A DNA stretch of 64,000 nt, taken from assembly GCA_033439265.1 (NCBI GenBank), contig JAVTVX010000024.1:11887001-11951000 (forward strand), in the 5' to 3' direction. Position numbers and translations under genes: made by a program. Below, piece after piece: positions 54,350 through 64,000 of this stretch (its first letter is position 1; every line of letters starts with the position of its first letter). The notes beneath the pieces were generated by a model. It had not been told where the DNA came from. It did not search any database and saw only the letters and a list, made by a program, of their open reading frames with translations. Source of the DNA: Dillenia suffruticosa (lineage: Eukaryota; Streptophyta; Magnoliopsida; Dilleniales; Dilleniaceae).

Positions 54350-55089
54350 TAAATTTAATTTTTTGTCGCAAATTTTTTACATTCGTCGCTGATTTTGACA
54401 TTCATTGCAAAATTTGTTGCTGAATTTTTAAGATTTCGTTGCAAAATTCATCGCAAAAGTCGTCGCCGATTTTGTCGCAGAATTGCGACAAATTATATCA
54501 CAAATAAATTTTGTCGCAAATTGCGACGAAAATAATTTCGTCGCAGATTTTGTTGCAAATATTAGCAACAAAAATACTATTGTTGGAAATTTGCAACGAC
54601 AAAATTTGTCGCTAATTTGTGACAAAAAATATTCGTCGTTGTGTTGGTCGCAAAATTGCAACAAAAAATTTTTTGATGCTAATTTATCCGACGAATTTTC
54701 CGACAGAGAATTTTGAAACATACTATTTCGTCGCAAAATTGGTCGGAAAATTGGAACAAAAAAATATTGGTTGCTAATTTGTGCAACAATTTTTGCAACA
54801 AATATTTTATTGTTCGAAATTTTTCCGACGAAATGTTTCGTCGCAAATTTTGTCAGAAAATTGCAACTAAAAAGTTTTGGTTGCTAATGTTTGCGACGAA
54901 TTTTGCGACGAACTATAATCTGTCGCTAATTGGTGACAAATCTTATATTTTTTGTCGCAAAATTTTGTGACGAGTTATTAGCGACAAATTATGTTTTGTC
55001 AAAAAATTGATCGCTAAATAATTTAGCGTCGAATATTTCTTAAATTTTCGTCGTAAAATTTGTGGCTAAATACAAGTTCTTTTGTAGTG
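54350..55089. repeat. Right subterminal repeats and terminus of the autonomous-type CACTA
   Basis: Many inverted and direct copies of TTTGTCGCAAATT / AATTTGCGACGAAA, about 20-40 bp apart, run to the terminal GTAGTG. These are expected TNPA binding sites. The short open frames over this stretch are artefacts. Confidence 0.8.
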
Positions 55090-55779
55090 CATGATTGATT
55101 CGAGATTCAATATTTTAATTGGCTTTTATACTTTTTTCTGGTTACTCCGAAAGTTGCCTTTGTCTTTTGCTCTTAGAGCTCTAGCACAAGTAGCTTGTGA
55201 AATAGACTAAATTTTTTGCATTTGGTTGGTAATGAAATTGATAAGAGGGGAGAATTCAAAATTACTTTTAGTTTTAAGCCCCTTTTACAGTGAGAAATCC
55301 ATGGAGGACATTTTATTCGGATTAATGTCTTAGAAATTTCTACCCTCAATTCAGAAAGAAAATCATGGTTGTTTTAAGCCGTGCATTTTTTCATTGTTGC
55401 TCAAGAAAACTAGAAATGCAACCTAAAGGGTAAATATATAAATTCATAGAAAATCCTTAAAGATCAAATACCAAACAGTAAAATTGTCCAAAATTCTCAA
55501 ATAAATTCCAAATGCAAATTAGAAGGGTTAGAAACCAGAATCTCAAAAGGTTTAGGGGTTCATGGAGACGCATGATTAACTAAATGGTTCAATGGCAGAA
55601 TATTGATTTCCTTAAATAAATTTTTAAATTCCAATCTTATATATATTTAAAAAAAAACAATTAGATACCTTTGTCGTTAAATATATGATTTGATTTGAAT
55701 TAAATTCAAAGTAATTATTAATACCATGAATGATTTATAAAATATAGATGTGAGGAGGGCATGGGACCCACCAATTTAG
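55090..55779. other. Intergenic DNA upstream of the phosphatase
   Basis: AT-rich, about 700 bp. I see no gene or repeat. Confidence 0.6.
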
Positions 55780-55820
55780 GTATATTCTTGGTCATTTGTT
55801 GATAATTACATGGCATATAC
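55780..55820 (+). promoter_or_regulatory. Pair of P1BS (PHR1-binding) motifs
   Basis: GTATATTC (55,780-55,787) and GCATATAC (55,813-55,820) both fit GNATATNC, the P1BS site bound by PHR-type MYB factors in phosphate starvation. They lie 33 bp apart and 255 and 222 bp before the phosphatase ATG. Regulation by phosphate is known for small plant purple acid phosphatases; for this gene it is an inference. Confidence 0.6.
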
Positions 55821-55951
55821 CATGTGTGTCTCGAATCATATATTTTTTGTTGTGTTTTTTCCTTCTCTTTCTTGTTCTTGCGGCGGAGACACTTGAAAAA
55901 TTGAAAACGTCCACCCCTAAAAACTTCCGTATTCCTCATCGATCACGTTGA

Positions 55952-55958
55952 TATAAAG
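55952..55958 (+). promoter_or_regulatory. TATA box of the phosphatase gene
   Basis: TATAAAG lies 83 bp before the ATG. A C-rich run and a CT-rich leader (CTCTCTCTATTCTTTCTCTTTCTC) follow, as usual for plant 5' UTRs. Confidence 0.65.
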
Positions 55959-56034
55959 CTACCCCCCCCCCTCCCACACTCGTATCACAACAAACACCTT
56001 TTTCTCTCTCTATTCTTTCTCTTTCTCTCAAGCC

Positions 56035-58549
56035 ATGGCTTCTCTCCCCAGCAAGCCTATGCTTATCTTAACATGTATTCTGGGCTTGTGTTTGGTGTCG
56101 GGTATGGCCGAGCTTCAACGATTGGAGCACTCTGCTAAGCCCGACGGATCACTCAGTTTTCTTGTCGTCGGAGATTGGGGCAGGAAAGGATTCTATAATC
56201 AATCTCAAGTTGCTTTTCAGGTCTACTTTCTCTCTCTAACCCGAAATACCTATTTTTATCTAAATTTTGAACATTAACATATACATATTTTATTTATTTA
56301 TTTATTTATTGTTTGGACTTTAGAACATAGCGACTTAACAAATAATAGCCTGACAGACTGCAAATTATAGGAAAACCTAAAACTTTGTTGTTTTGGTGTT
56401 GGGGGGATTCTATATGTCAGCCTTTTGTTTTTTTTTTTTTTTACCTGAATCTTCTGGTATTTGAGATTCGTTTCGACTAATTTAAAATCGACTTGACTGT
56501 CGGGTCTCATTTGAGAAAAATATCTCCCAATATTATTTTTTTCTTATCCAAGAAAAGTTTAACTCCTGACTTAATTAAAAGACGAAAATATCCTTCTTAT
56601 CTATACCTAACCGTCGGTTATGTCAACCTTTTGTGTTTGTGAAGGGAGGTGGACAAAAGTCTGGGACCTCATAACAACAATGAGGTTGTGGGGTCTTGAT
56701 TTTAACATTTTGGCTACCTATACTCCTTAATTCACTAAACGACATCTTTGATTTCCAAACATAATTTTTTACTAAATAATTAAAGAAAAAATCCAAAAGT
56801 TGTAGAAAATCATATATATGCATATAAAGGATAAAAATTAGCATTTTTTATATATAAAATTTCAATTAAAATTCTAGAAGTCATTCAGCCTCGCCGCTTA
56901 CCATTGCCAAATAGATTTGTAAAGATGTTTTAAACTGATAAAATATGACAATATCCTAATTTATTTTTCCAAAAAGGTGAAAATATTTCCAAGGAAAGTT
57001 CTTTCCAGAAATAAACGAATCCCCCCCCCAAAAAAAAAATAAATCTTGGTTATTATGATGAATTTTTACGAAACAAATAGAGCCAAATTCCTAGTTAATT
57101 TCACATTTTCCTTTTATATTGTCTTACAATTAGAGAAATGAATTTTGCTCCTTATGTTCCTTATATTCATATTCATGGGTAGAATTTTTCTTTCCTTTTT
57201 TTTTTTTTTTTTTTGAACAAATCCACTTGAAAATAATTGTATTTTTTTCCAATAGATGGGAAAAGTTGGAGAGAAATTGGACATTGATTTTGTGATCTCT
57301 GTGGGTGATAATTTCTATGACGATGGATTGACGGGCATAGATGATCCAGCATTTGATCAGTCATTTTCTAAAATCTACACTGCTCAAAGCTTGCAGAAGC
57401 AGTGGTACACCAGTAAGTTCATTAACCCTATATTTAGCACACAGTGCAGTGTTACAGGAAATTACAATTAAAGATTTCTAATGTCTGAGACGAATGAAGA
57501 AGGGTTTAATTTGAATTGCCTGTTTTCTGCAGTTTTGGGGAACCATGACTATAGGGGTGATGTATTGGCACAATTGAATCCTATCTTATCCAAAATGGAT
57601 ACCAGATGGCTCTGCCTAAGATCTTTCATTCTTAATGCAGGTAATGCAATTCACTTTCTACAATACTCTATTTCATCCAAAATTCATATATATAATTCTC
57701 ATGAAATTGTTTCTCTTTTTTTTTTTGGTGGGGATAAGCAGAAATAGCAGAATTTTTCTTTGTTGATACAACTCCATTTGTAGACAAGTACTTCACCAGC
57801 CCAGGCGAGAGTAAATATGACTGGAGAGGTGTGCTCCCTAGAGAGGAATACCTCTCCAACTTGCTTAAGGTATGTTTTAGTTGATTATTGATATTAAACA
57901 AATTTATCTTTTCCAAGTAAATTAAGATTTTTGTTTTTGGTCTGATTGAGGTTTTTTTGTTTGTAATAACTTAGGATGTGGATTCTGCATTGAGGGAGTC
58001 AAGTGCGAAATGGAAAATTGTTGTGGGTCATCATGCAATTAGAAGCGCCGGTCACCATGGTGATACTGAAGAGCTTGTGTCTAGGCTTCTCCCAATTCTT
58101 AAGGTTTAAACATAAATTATTATTTTTATTTAAGATTAATGAACAAATTTTATCCTAAACATTGTACTATATGTCAATTTTCAGGCAAACAACGTGGATC
58201 TCTACATTAATGGCCATGACCATTGCTTGCAGCACATTAATAGCACTCACAGGTAATTCTAAAGTTCTAACGAGAAAAGTTTTAATCAGTGAAAAGTGAA
58301 ATGGGATTAATGATAATTTTGTGAGAATGAATATGCAGCCCACTTCAGTTCTTGACAAGTGGAGGAGGATCAAAAGCGTGGAGGGGTGATTTTAACTGGA
58401 GTCCAGAAGTGATGAAATTCTACTATGATGGGCAAGGTTTTATGTCTGTTCAAATGACGAAAACCCGCGTGGACTTCGCATTCTATGATGTTTTTGGAAA
58501 TGTTCTGCACAAATGGACAGTCAACAAGGAGCTTAACCTCCCCATGTAG
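56035..58549 (+). CDS. PAP: Purple acid phosphatase, small plant type (PAP3/PAP8/PAP17-like)
   Basis: Seven exons join cleanly: 56,035-56,220, 57,256-57,412, 57,533-57,640, 57,742-57,869, 57,975-58,103, 58,185-58,252 and 58,339-58,549. They code 328 residues, the normal size of the low-molecular-weight plant class. A signal peptide (residues 1 to about 24, hydrophobic [13 protein letters not shown]) indicates secretion or vacuolar targeting. All five metal-binding blocks are present: GDWG (Asp47), GDNFY (Asp80, Tyr83), GNHD (Asn118), VVGHH (His212) and GHDH (His247, His249). The enzyme hydrolyses phosphate monoesters at a Fe-metal centre and serves phosphate recovery. The first intron is about 1 kb, the others about 80-120 bp. 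The start is the first ATG after the TATA box. The exact Arabidopsis orthologue was not determined. Confidence 0.95.
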
Positions 58550-60700
58550 AGAGAGAGAGAGTAGGAATTGGAGACTCCAATTATTGATTATTATATATTC
58601 TGCAAATCGGTAGATGTGTAAATCTGGCATTATCAATCGAACAAAAGGCCCGCATGAGGCCCTCTTTCCTTTTAATAGGATTTAATGTGAGATATGGGCA
58701 AATGTTAATTTTTTTTATTTATTTATTTATTTATTATTTCCTTTTTTTAACATTATGTTTCTTGGAGCAAATGTTAATATCTGGGCATAGCGTTGTGAAG
58801 CTCAAACAAACGATCTTATTATTGTCTAAGCCTGGGCCAGTTGGAATTTTGAACGTGTATTTAATTTCCAAATCAAAGAATATAAAGAAAAACAGGTTGG
58901 TATTAAGCCATTTTACAAATGGAAAAAAATTATTATTTTTAATTTTATTTCATATTAGATCAAATGTTATTTGTTGAGATGATTTGACTGAGGTGACCTT
59001 GAGTTTTTTTATTAATTTTAATAAATCAACTTATATTTGTTAATTATATTAAATCTGATTAAATATAATCCAAACAAAATTAAACAAAACTCGAGACTAA
59101 TTTTTTTCGTATGCAACCCTCAAATTCTAGACATAGTTTAAAGGAAGCAAGTGTCCAACTATTGTACCACTTATGCGTCTGTAACCTTAAGTTTCCTTTT
59201 TGTACCAAATGATTGTTTTATAAATTACTTCGTCGCAAAGGTGATCAGTTATCACTAATCATCGGCTTCTAGCATAGATTAGGTAATCACACGAAGTATA
59301 ATACAAAATAGCTAAATTCAAACGTGGTGGACAACAAAATGTAAATCAAGAGGGTGGCTAATTAAGATTATAAACTCTTTAAAAAATGTTATAAAATATT
59401 TGAAAACATATAAATTCATAAATTTTATTTGGTAATTTGATTTAAAAAATAGCTCCACAATGAAATTATCTTTTAGCTTACAAAGTGATTTATTTTGATC
59501 TATACATTGCCTTCACTAATATTTCATTATTCCACTTTTATCTTTTTTACATTAATAAATAATTATTTACGTGAAATTAATGATAAAATGTTATTTTGAA
59601 TCATTTCGCATCTAAAAAAAAAAATTGTAAAAGTGCATTGTTATTAAATACAATAACAACATTATAAATTCATAGAATATCTTATACATTGTTTGATTTT
59701 ATTTATATAAATATTTTAATAATTTATTTTGAAAACAAATATAAAAATTTATAAACTTACAAAAATATCTTATAAATTTATAACATATAACATGTTCAAA
59801 ATAAATTTAGCTAAACTATCCCTGTGATTTTGAAGTAGAAAACAATCTCATTCTCTCTCCTATAATTTGACCAAACGAGGTCCGGACTCCAGATGAATAA
59901 TTTGTAACAAATAGCAATCAGAAATTTCAAATCTAACGATTAGTTCGTTAATAATCCAAACTGCTCCAACCGAATTGTTAGTTTAAACTATAACGATTGA
60001 TTAGTTGAATTGTTTAGTTTAATCGAGTAAATGATCAATCAATCTTTGCAAATAGCTTGTTTGATACGAGAAATTCAAGATTTTGGGTCAGTTCACAATC
60101 TCTCTCTCTCTCTAACTATCTTCTCTCTTTTTCTTTTTTTTTTTTATTATACCAAACAATATCTGAAATCATAATTCAGCTAATTCGATTCGAGACTTAT
60201 AATGATCTATTTAAAGAAGTTATTTTCTCAACGTAGTTTGCTGTATACCCAAATCGCGAGTTGAATTCATGATCTTGATTAAGAAACTTATCACCACATT
60301 CCACTAAACCAACTGACCGTTAATTCTCTCTTTCTACTCTCAGTATTCTCTCTTCATTCTTTTTCTAATTCTCTCTCACTTTAATCATTCATCACAATTT
60401 CATTCATTCCCATTCATTTCTCTCATCCCTAACCATAATTGCAACTCATTCCTCATGCTTTGTTTCCAAGTCTTTGTTTCCCGCGCACTCTGTTTTTCAT
60501 TCAAAACAGTCGCGCGTGTGTTTGTTTGGGTTAATTCTCATTTAGAGTTTGGGTCGTGACATAATTCTTTAGTAAAAGACGAAAAAATAGTTCGCATGCA
60601 TTCATCGCATGGCTGCGTGGTCGTGACATAATTCGACCAGCCGAAAAGGATGGGGCGGGTGCGGGCAGCCACATTAGCATTTGTGTCACTCACTTGGGGA
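58550..60700. other. Intergenic DNA between phosphatase and eL21
   Basis: A GA-repeat (58,549-58,562) lies directly after the phosphatase stop. The remainder is AT-rich with a CT-rich patch at 60,090-60,140. Short frames have no similarity to known families. Confidence 0.6.
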
Positions 60701-60706
60701 ATGATG

Positions 60707-60867
60707 GGCTGGTAGTTCACATAACCATATTGTGGGTCTAAAAGGTAATCTCATGTAACAGTCCTAGACCCGCTGATGATGAGCTTGGTAGTTGGGCTGG
60801 GCTCAGGGGGAGAGCCCTGGTGTGTGAGCCCAATTGTTTTTATAAGCAACCCTAATCGTTTATAAAA
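60707..60867 (+). promoter_or_regulatory. eL21 promoter: site II motifs, telo-box and TATA box
   Basis: TGGGCT or its reverse AGCCCA occurs at about 60,707, 60,793, 60,798, 60,828 and, beyond the range given, 60,892. AACCCTAA, a telo-box, is at 60,848-60,855. TATAAAA is at 60,861-60,867, 94 bp before the ATG. Site II plus telo-box is the standard promoter code of plant ribosomal protein genes, bound by TCP and telo-box factors. Confidence 0.7.
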
Positions 60868-60954
60868 GCAACCCCACCAATCGTTTCTTTGAGCCCAATC
60901 GTTTTTCATTCAAAACCCTTGACATTTTTTCCCCGCAGATAGTGAGAGGAAGAA

Positions 60955-62330
60955 ATGCCGGCGGGACACGGGTTGAGATCAAGGACAAGAGATCTGTTCG
61001 CAAGACCTTTCAGGAAGAAGGGTTACATTCCTCTCACAACCTACCTCAGGACATACCGCATCGGTGACTATGTTGACATCAAAGTGAACGGCGCCGTGCA
61101 CAAGGGTATGCCCCACAAGTTCTACCATGGTCGCACTGGTTCTGTCTGGAATGTTACCAAGCGTGCCATCGGTGTTGAAATCAACAAGCAGGTCTCTCTC
61201 TCTCTCTCTCTCTATTTAATCCTATGTGGGTTGTTGAGTTGCCAGATCCTGTGTTCACGTGGATTACAGTGGGGTTTACATATTGATGCCGTTTGTATGA
61301 TGTTGCCATCATTTTCTGAGCTGTTGGTTTGCTTTATTGTTTTTGCGTGTTGTTTAGTTTCAGACGCCATTTGTACTATTGATGCGGGTTAAAAAAAATA
61401 AAACACTCTTTTTAATGTGTGTGTGTGTATATATTTGTTGGTTTAGTGTTGTTTTCATCGGTTGTTCCAAATTGTGCTTAGGTTAGGACTGGGATTTGGG
61501 AATGTCGATGGTTATGGAATATTTGTGGCATTCACTTTCATATGAAATATAATTCATACGCATAACCCTAACTTTCTCTATGTTTTCACTCAATTAGGTT
61601 TTCTTGCATCTAGGTCATTTAATAATCATTGGAGGAGAGCATTTGCCGAATTGACCTTTGGGTTGTCTATCATTTTTGGATTCTACTTTGTTGGACTCTC
61701 TAATTCAGTCTTTGGGTGTTTTCTGGTGAATAATGTCCATGTATTGTGTAGGGGTTTCTTTCAAATGAAGTATAATTCACGCACATAACCCTAATTTTAT
61801 CCATTTTTTCAGTTGATAAGATTTTCTTGCATCTGGGTCATATAATAATCACTAGTGAACATTTGCGGAATTGATCTTCCAGTCGTCTCTCATTGCTTGG
61901 TTCTAGTTTGCCCGATCTCTGTTTTTGTTGTGAGGGCAGGCTCTTGTTGGGAAACAATACATGGAAGTAGGCACAGTTAATGCATATGTATCATTTAGGT
62001 GTTTATTTATGTATTATGTTATGAGGTTGAGCTCGTAAACTCATAGATGAGGTTACATTCATTTGATTACAGGTGGGTAACAGAATTATAAGGAAGAGGA
62101 TTCATGTTCGTGTAGAGCATGTGCAGCCATCAAGATGCAATGAGGAATTTCGACAGAGGAAGTTGATTAATGACAAGGTAAAGGCAGAAGCTAAGGCTAG
62201 AGGTGAAGTAATCAGCACCAAGAGACAGCCGCAAGGACCCAAACCTGGTTTTATGGTGGAAGGAGCAACCTTGGAGACTGTTACTCCTATACCCTATGAT
62301 GTTGTTAATGATCTTAAGGGAGGATATTAG
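60955..62330 (+). CDS. RPL21: 60S ribosomal protein eL21 (L21e)
   Basis: Two exons (60,955-61,191 and 62,073-62,330) code 164 residues, the exact length usual for plant eL21. The protein begins [20 protein letters not shown], continues with [21 protein letters not shown] and [10 protein letters not shown], and ends [10 protein letters not shown]. It binds 5S/25S rRNA regions in the large subunit. The intron is 881 bp, starts with a CT microsatellite right at the donor (CAG/GTCTCTCTC) and contains a 223-bp tandem duplication. A CAG sits 15 bp before the ATG region and may mark a 5' UTR intron. The gene looks intact. Confidence 0.96.
61535..61925. repeat. Tandem duplication in the eL21 intron
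   Basis: Two diverged copies about 223 bp apart share ATATAATTCA, GCATAACCCTAA, TTTTCTTGCATCT and CATTTGC-GAATTGA blocks. The copy starts are near 61,535 and 61,755. Confidence 0.75.
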
Positions 62331-62902
62331 GTATGCTACTCCTTGATTTTGGTTTTTTGTTGAGAGAATTTGTTCTTTCCTATTAGGGTGTTCTATTTGG
62401 AGTCGACAACCATGTGCTGTTTTGCACTTATGCTTTGTTTACTTATTCTGAAGAAAGGAATTTTGTTGCTGTTTTCTTTGTAAAACATTACGTTAAGCTC
62501 ATATTCAAGTTGAAGCGCAAGGTTTTGTTAGGGGTTCCTATGAGAGATTTTTTGTCTTTAATTTTCAAATCTATGTTATTAATTAAAGTAAGCTGATTGA
62601 GGGTCATATTGTAAGTAGGGCTTTTTTTATTTTTTATTTTTTATTTTTATTACATTAACATTTTCTATGCTTCTTCCCCTTCTTTGCAATTCACTGAGTA
62701 CTGAATCTCCATAAATTCCCTGCTCTATGGGGAAACTGCATTTCTCATACTGAAATCTCGGCTATTTTCCCACCCTATGCATTAAACACAAGTCCTACCT
62801 TTCCCAATTCTAACATTTTTCTCCATAACAAGCCCAAAATCGATTTGCTTTCCAAGAATGAGAAAGATGAAGTTCAGTTTAATAGGATTGGGGGAGAGGA
62901 AT
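62331..62902. other. eL21 3' region and possible 3' part of the minus-strand gene
   Basis: The eL21 3' UTR probably runs to about 62,500-62,600. On the minus strand an AATAAA-type signal lies near 62,650, where a transcript from the neighbouring minus gene could end. A 60-codon plus-strand frame without ATG (about 62,700-62,918) ends TMKF; I do not recognise it. Confidence 0.35.
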
Positions 62903-63163
62903 TTACCATGAAATTCTGAAATTCGTCCGGACAATCGCAGATTGAATCCAACTCATTTCCTGATCGTCAGATTTCCGCAAATTCAATTCTGAGAATTCCT
63001 TGTCGAGCAAGGAAAGAAATTGGTTCAAGTCGCCGGCAAACAAAGCCACAACTGTAGCTCTGATCGTTTTCTGGCCTTTTTGCAGCATTGAATCCACTGG
63101 CTGTGAGAGAAGTCGCATGACAAGTCCGAATACAGAGACCCTCGTATTGGAGGAACTAAACAT
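62903..63163 (-). CDS. Unrecognised small protein, possibly first exon
   Basis: From ATG 63,163 the frame codes 86 residues: a hydrophobic start (VSVFGLVMRLL), then VVALFAGDLNQFLSLLDKEF and a Ser-Asp-Glu region. I do not recognise a family. A GTAAAT donor-like site lies at the stop (ATG/GTAAAT at about 62,905), so the coding part may continue in an exon to the left. A shorter upstream ATG (63,177) in another frame overlaps it. Promoter motifs on this strand make transcription likely; coding status is unsure. Confidence 0.35.
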   Translation of the reverse strand: MFSSSNTRVSVFGLVMRLLSQPVDSMLQKGQKTIRATVVALFAGDLNQFLSLLDKEFSELNLRKSDDQEMSWIQSAIVRTNFRISW

Positions 63164-63283
63164 TGGATAGGAGTAAAAGGCATTGGATGAATGCGTCGTA
63201 GGTTCGATATGAATGAGCAGGACACCGAGGAGATTTGAGAAGGAAAACAAGTGGAGAGAGAAGGAACAAGACAGGTGGCTTCA

Positions 63284-63304
63284 TTAGGGTTACTGTGCTT
63301 TATA
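63284..63304 (-). promoter_or_regulatory. TATA box and telo-box for a minus-strand gene
   Basis: Read on the minus strand, TATAAAG (63,298-63,304) is followed by AACCCTAA (63,284-63,291) and then a CT-rich leader. This is the layout of plant housekeeping or translation-related genes. Confidence 0.5.
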
Positions 63305-64000
63305 TTTGATAAATATGTATTAAAATTTGGAGCAAATTCCAGAGAGAAATGTGAGAAAAAAACTAAAATAACTAATACTCATTATGATAGGACAAACTAT
63401 TATATACTGTTGGTTTGGGGTGCTCACGTGGGGCATTTAGCAATGGATAAAAAGATATAAAATTAAAAATTAAAAATTAAAAAGGATAATGGGTGGTTTA
63501 CTCCCGTTATCCCACTTACCCAACTCCCCAATGTTTTCTCCAAGATTCAACCCACGTGCATGAGGAGTTTTTCTTCTTCCATTTTGAGAAAAGACCATAC
63601 GTAATAAAAAAAAAATGTGAACATTTTTTTGTGTACACATTTGACTATTGTGAGAGAAAAATACAATTAAACGGTTTACAAAATTTCAAGAAGGGAATTT
63701 TTGTATCACTATAGTCACCAGATTAGGGGTTAAAACGTTGTAATTTTATGGTGATAGTCTGTGTAACGTAGTTATCATTCCGACTATGAAATCGACGATC
63801 AAAAACATCACGGTTCCCAAAATCAACGTATTTATTCATTGAAATACTCCTCGTATTTTGTCATTTTTTATTATTCCAAAAAATTTCACCATACTTTTGC
63901 TGCGTATATGTGCATTAAATATTCCAACATTGATATCAAAGTGTATGTTGGTTTTATTAAAATTATTTTCAGAATTTTTCGGTATAAAAATATGGGGTTA
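63305..64000. other. Intergenic DNA to window end
   Basis: AT-rich. Three repeats of AAAATTAAA occur at about 63,460-63,482. No gene or known element is recognised. Confidence 0.55.

Larger units (their letters stand above)
47400..55089 (+). mobile_element. CACTA element of autonomous type, both genes decayed
   Basis: The right terminus is TTCTTTTGTAGTG, ending at 55,089 and followed by CAT. Inward of it, 700 bp carry GCGACAAAA/TTCGTCGC boxes. The element has the two-gene order of En/Spm: a TNP2-like transposase (47,798-51,543) and a TNPA-like DNA-binding gene (51,859-54,018), on the same strand. The left terminus was not found, so the start given is only the region of the first probable untranslated exon (a CAG acceptor before 47,429). 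Confidence 0.8.

Overview
This window is nuclear DNA of a flowering plant, probably a eudicot. The genes are split by GT-AG introns. There are Copia, Sirevirus-like and Gypsy retrotransposon remains, and several En/Spm (CACTA) DNA transposons with 3-bp target duplications. Two recognisable host genes are a purple acid phosphatase and ribosomal protein eL21. The genus cannot be read from the sequence. About 52 kb (2.7-55.1 kb) is almost wholly nested transposable elements; the only clear host gene island is at 55.8-63.3 kb.

Regions. (1) 1-2,745: AT-rich intergenic DNA with a 90-bp TC microsatellite. (2) 2,746-19,367: one Copia element on the minus strand, called Copia-I here. Its LTRs lie about 16 kb apart and a degenerate initiator-Met primer site adjoins the right LTR. 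It has been split by an 867-bp CACTA derivative (3,923-4,789), by a Sirevirus-like Copia (about 6,349-14,733, minus strand) and by a CACTA-like element starting at 14,734. The Sirevirus carries an extra gene between RNase H and its 3' LTR, with similarity to the 'putative plant transposon protein' family. (3) 20.8-23.7 kb: a decayed CACTA interrupted by a younger one (20,982-23,360, duplication ATT). (4) 24.2-45.3 kb: a mosaic of one CACTA family whose termini recur at 14,734, 30,107 and 45,315. It encloses Gypsy LTR remains and a delimited 6.8-kb element (30,107-36,905, duplication TAA). It also carries two element-borne genes, a plant-mobile-domain-like ORF at 39.9 kb and an acidic ORF at 42.6-43.1 kb. 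(5) About 47.4-55,089: a CACTA of autonomous type, with a four-exon TNP2-like transposase and a TNPA-like gene. Each carries two in-frame stops, so both are nonsense pseudogenes. (6) 55.8-63.3 kb: a seven-exon purple acid phosphatase with two P1BS phosphate-starvation motifs in its promoter, a two-exon eL21 gene with telo-box and site II promoter motifs, and an unrecognised small gene on the minus strand.

The most unusual signal is a module shared by CACTA elements with different termini: a purine-rich tract, then a tRNA-like segment with A-box and B-box similarity, then a short GC-rich island in otherwise very AT-rich DNA. In the 20,982-23,360 element two such modules point outward in mirror symmetry. 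I infer a structural or Pol III-related role for this module; the sequence does not prove it.
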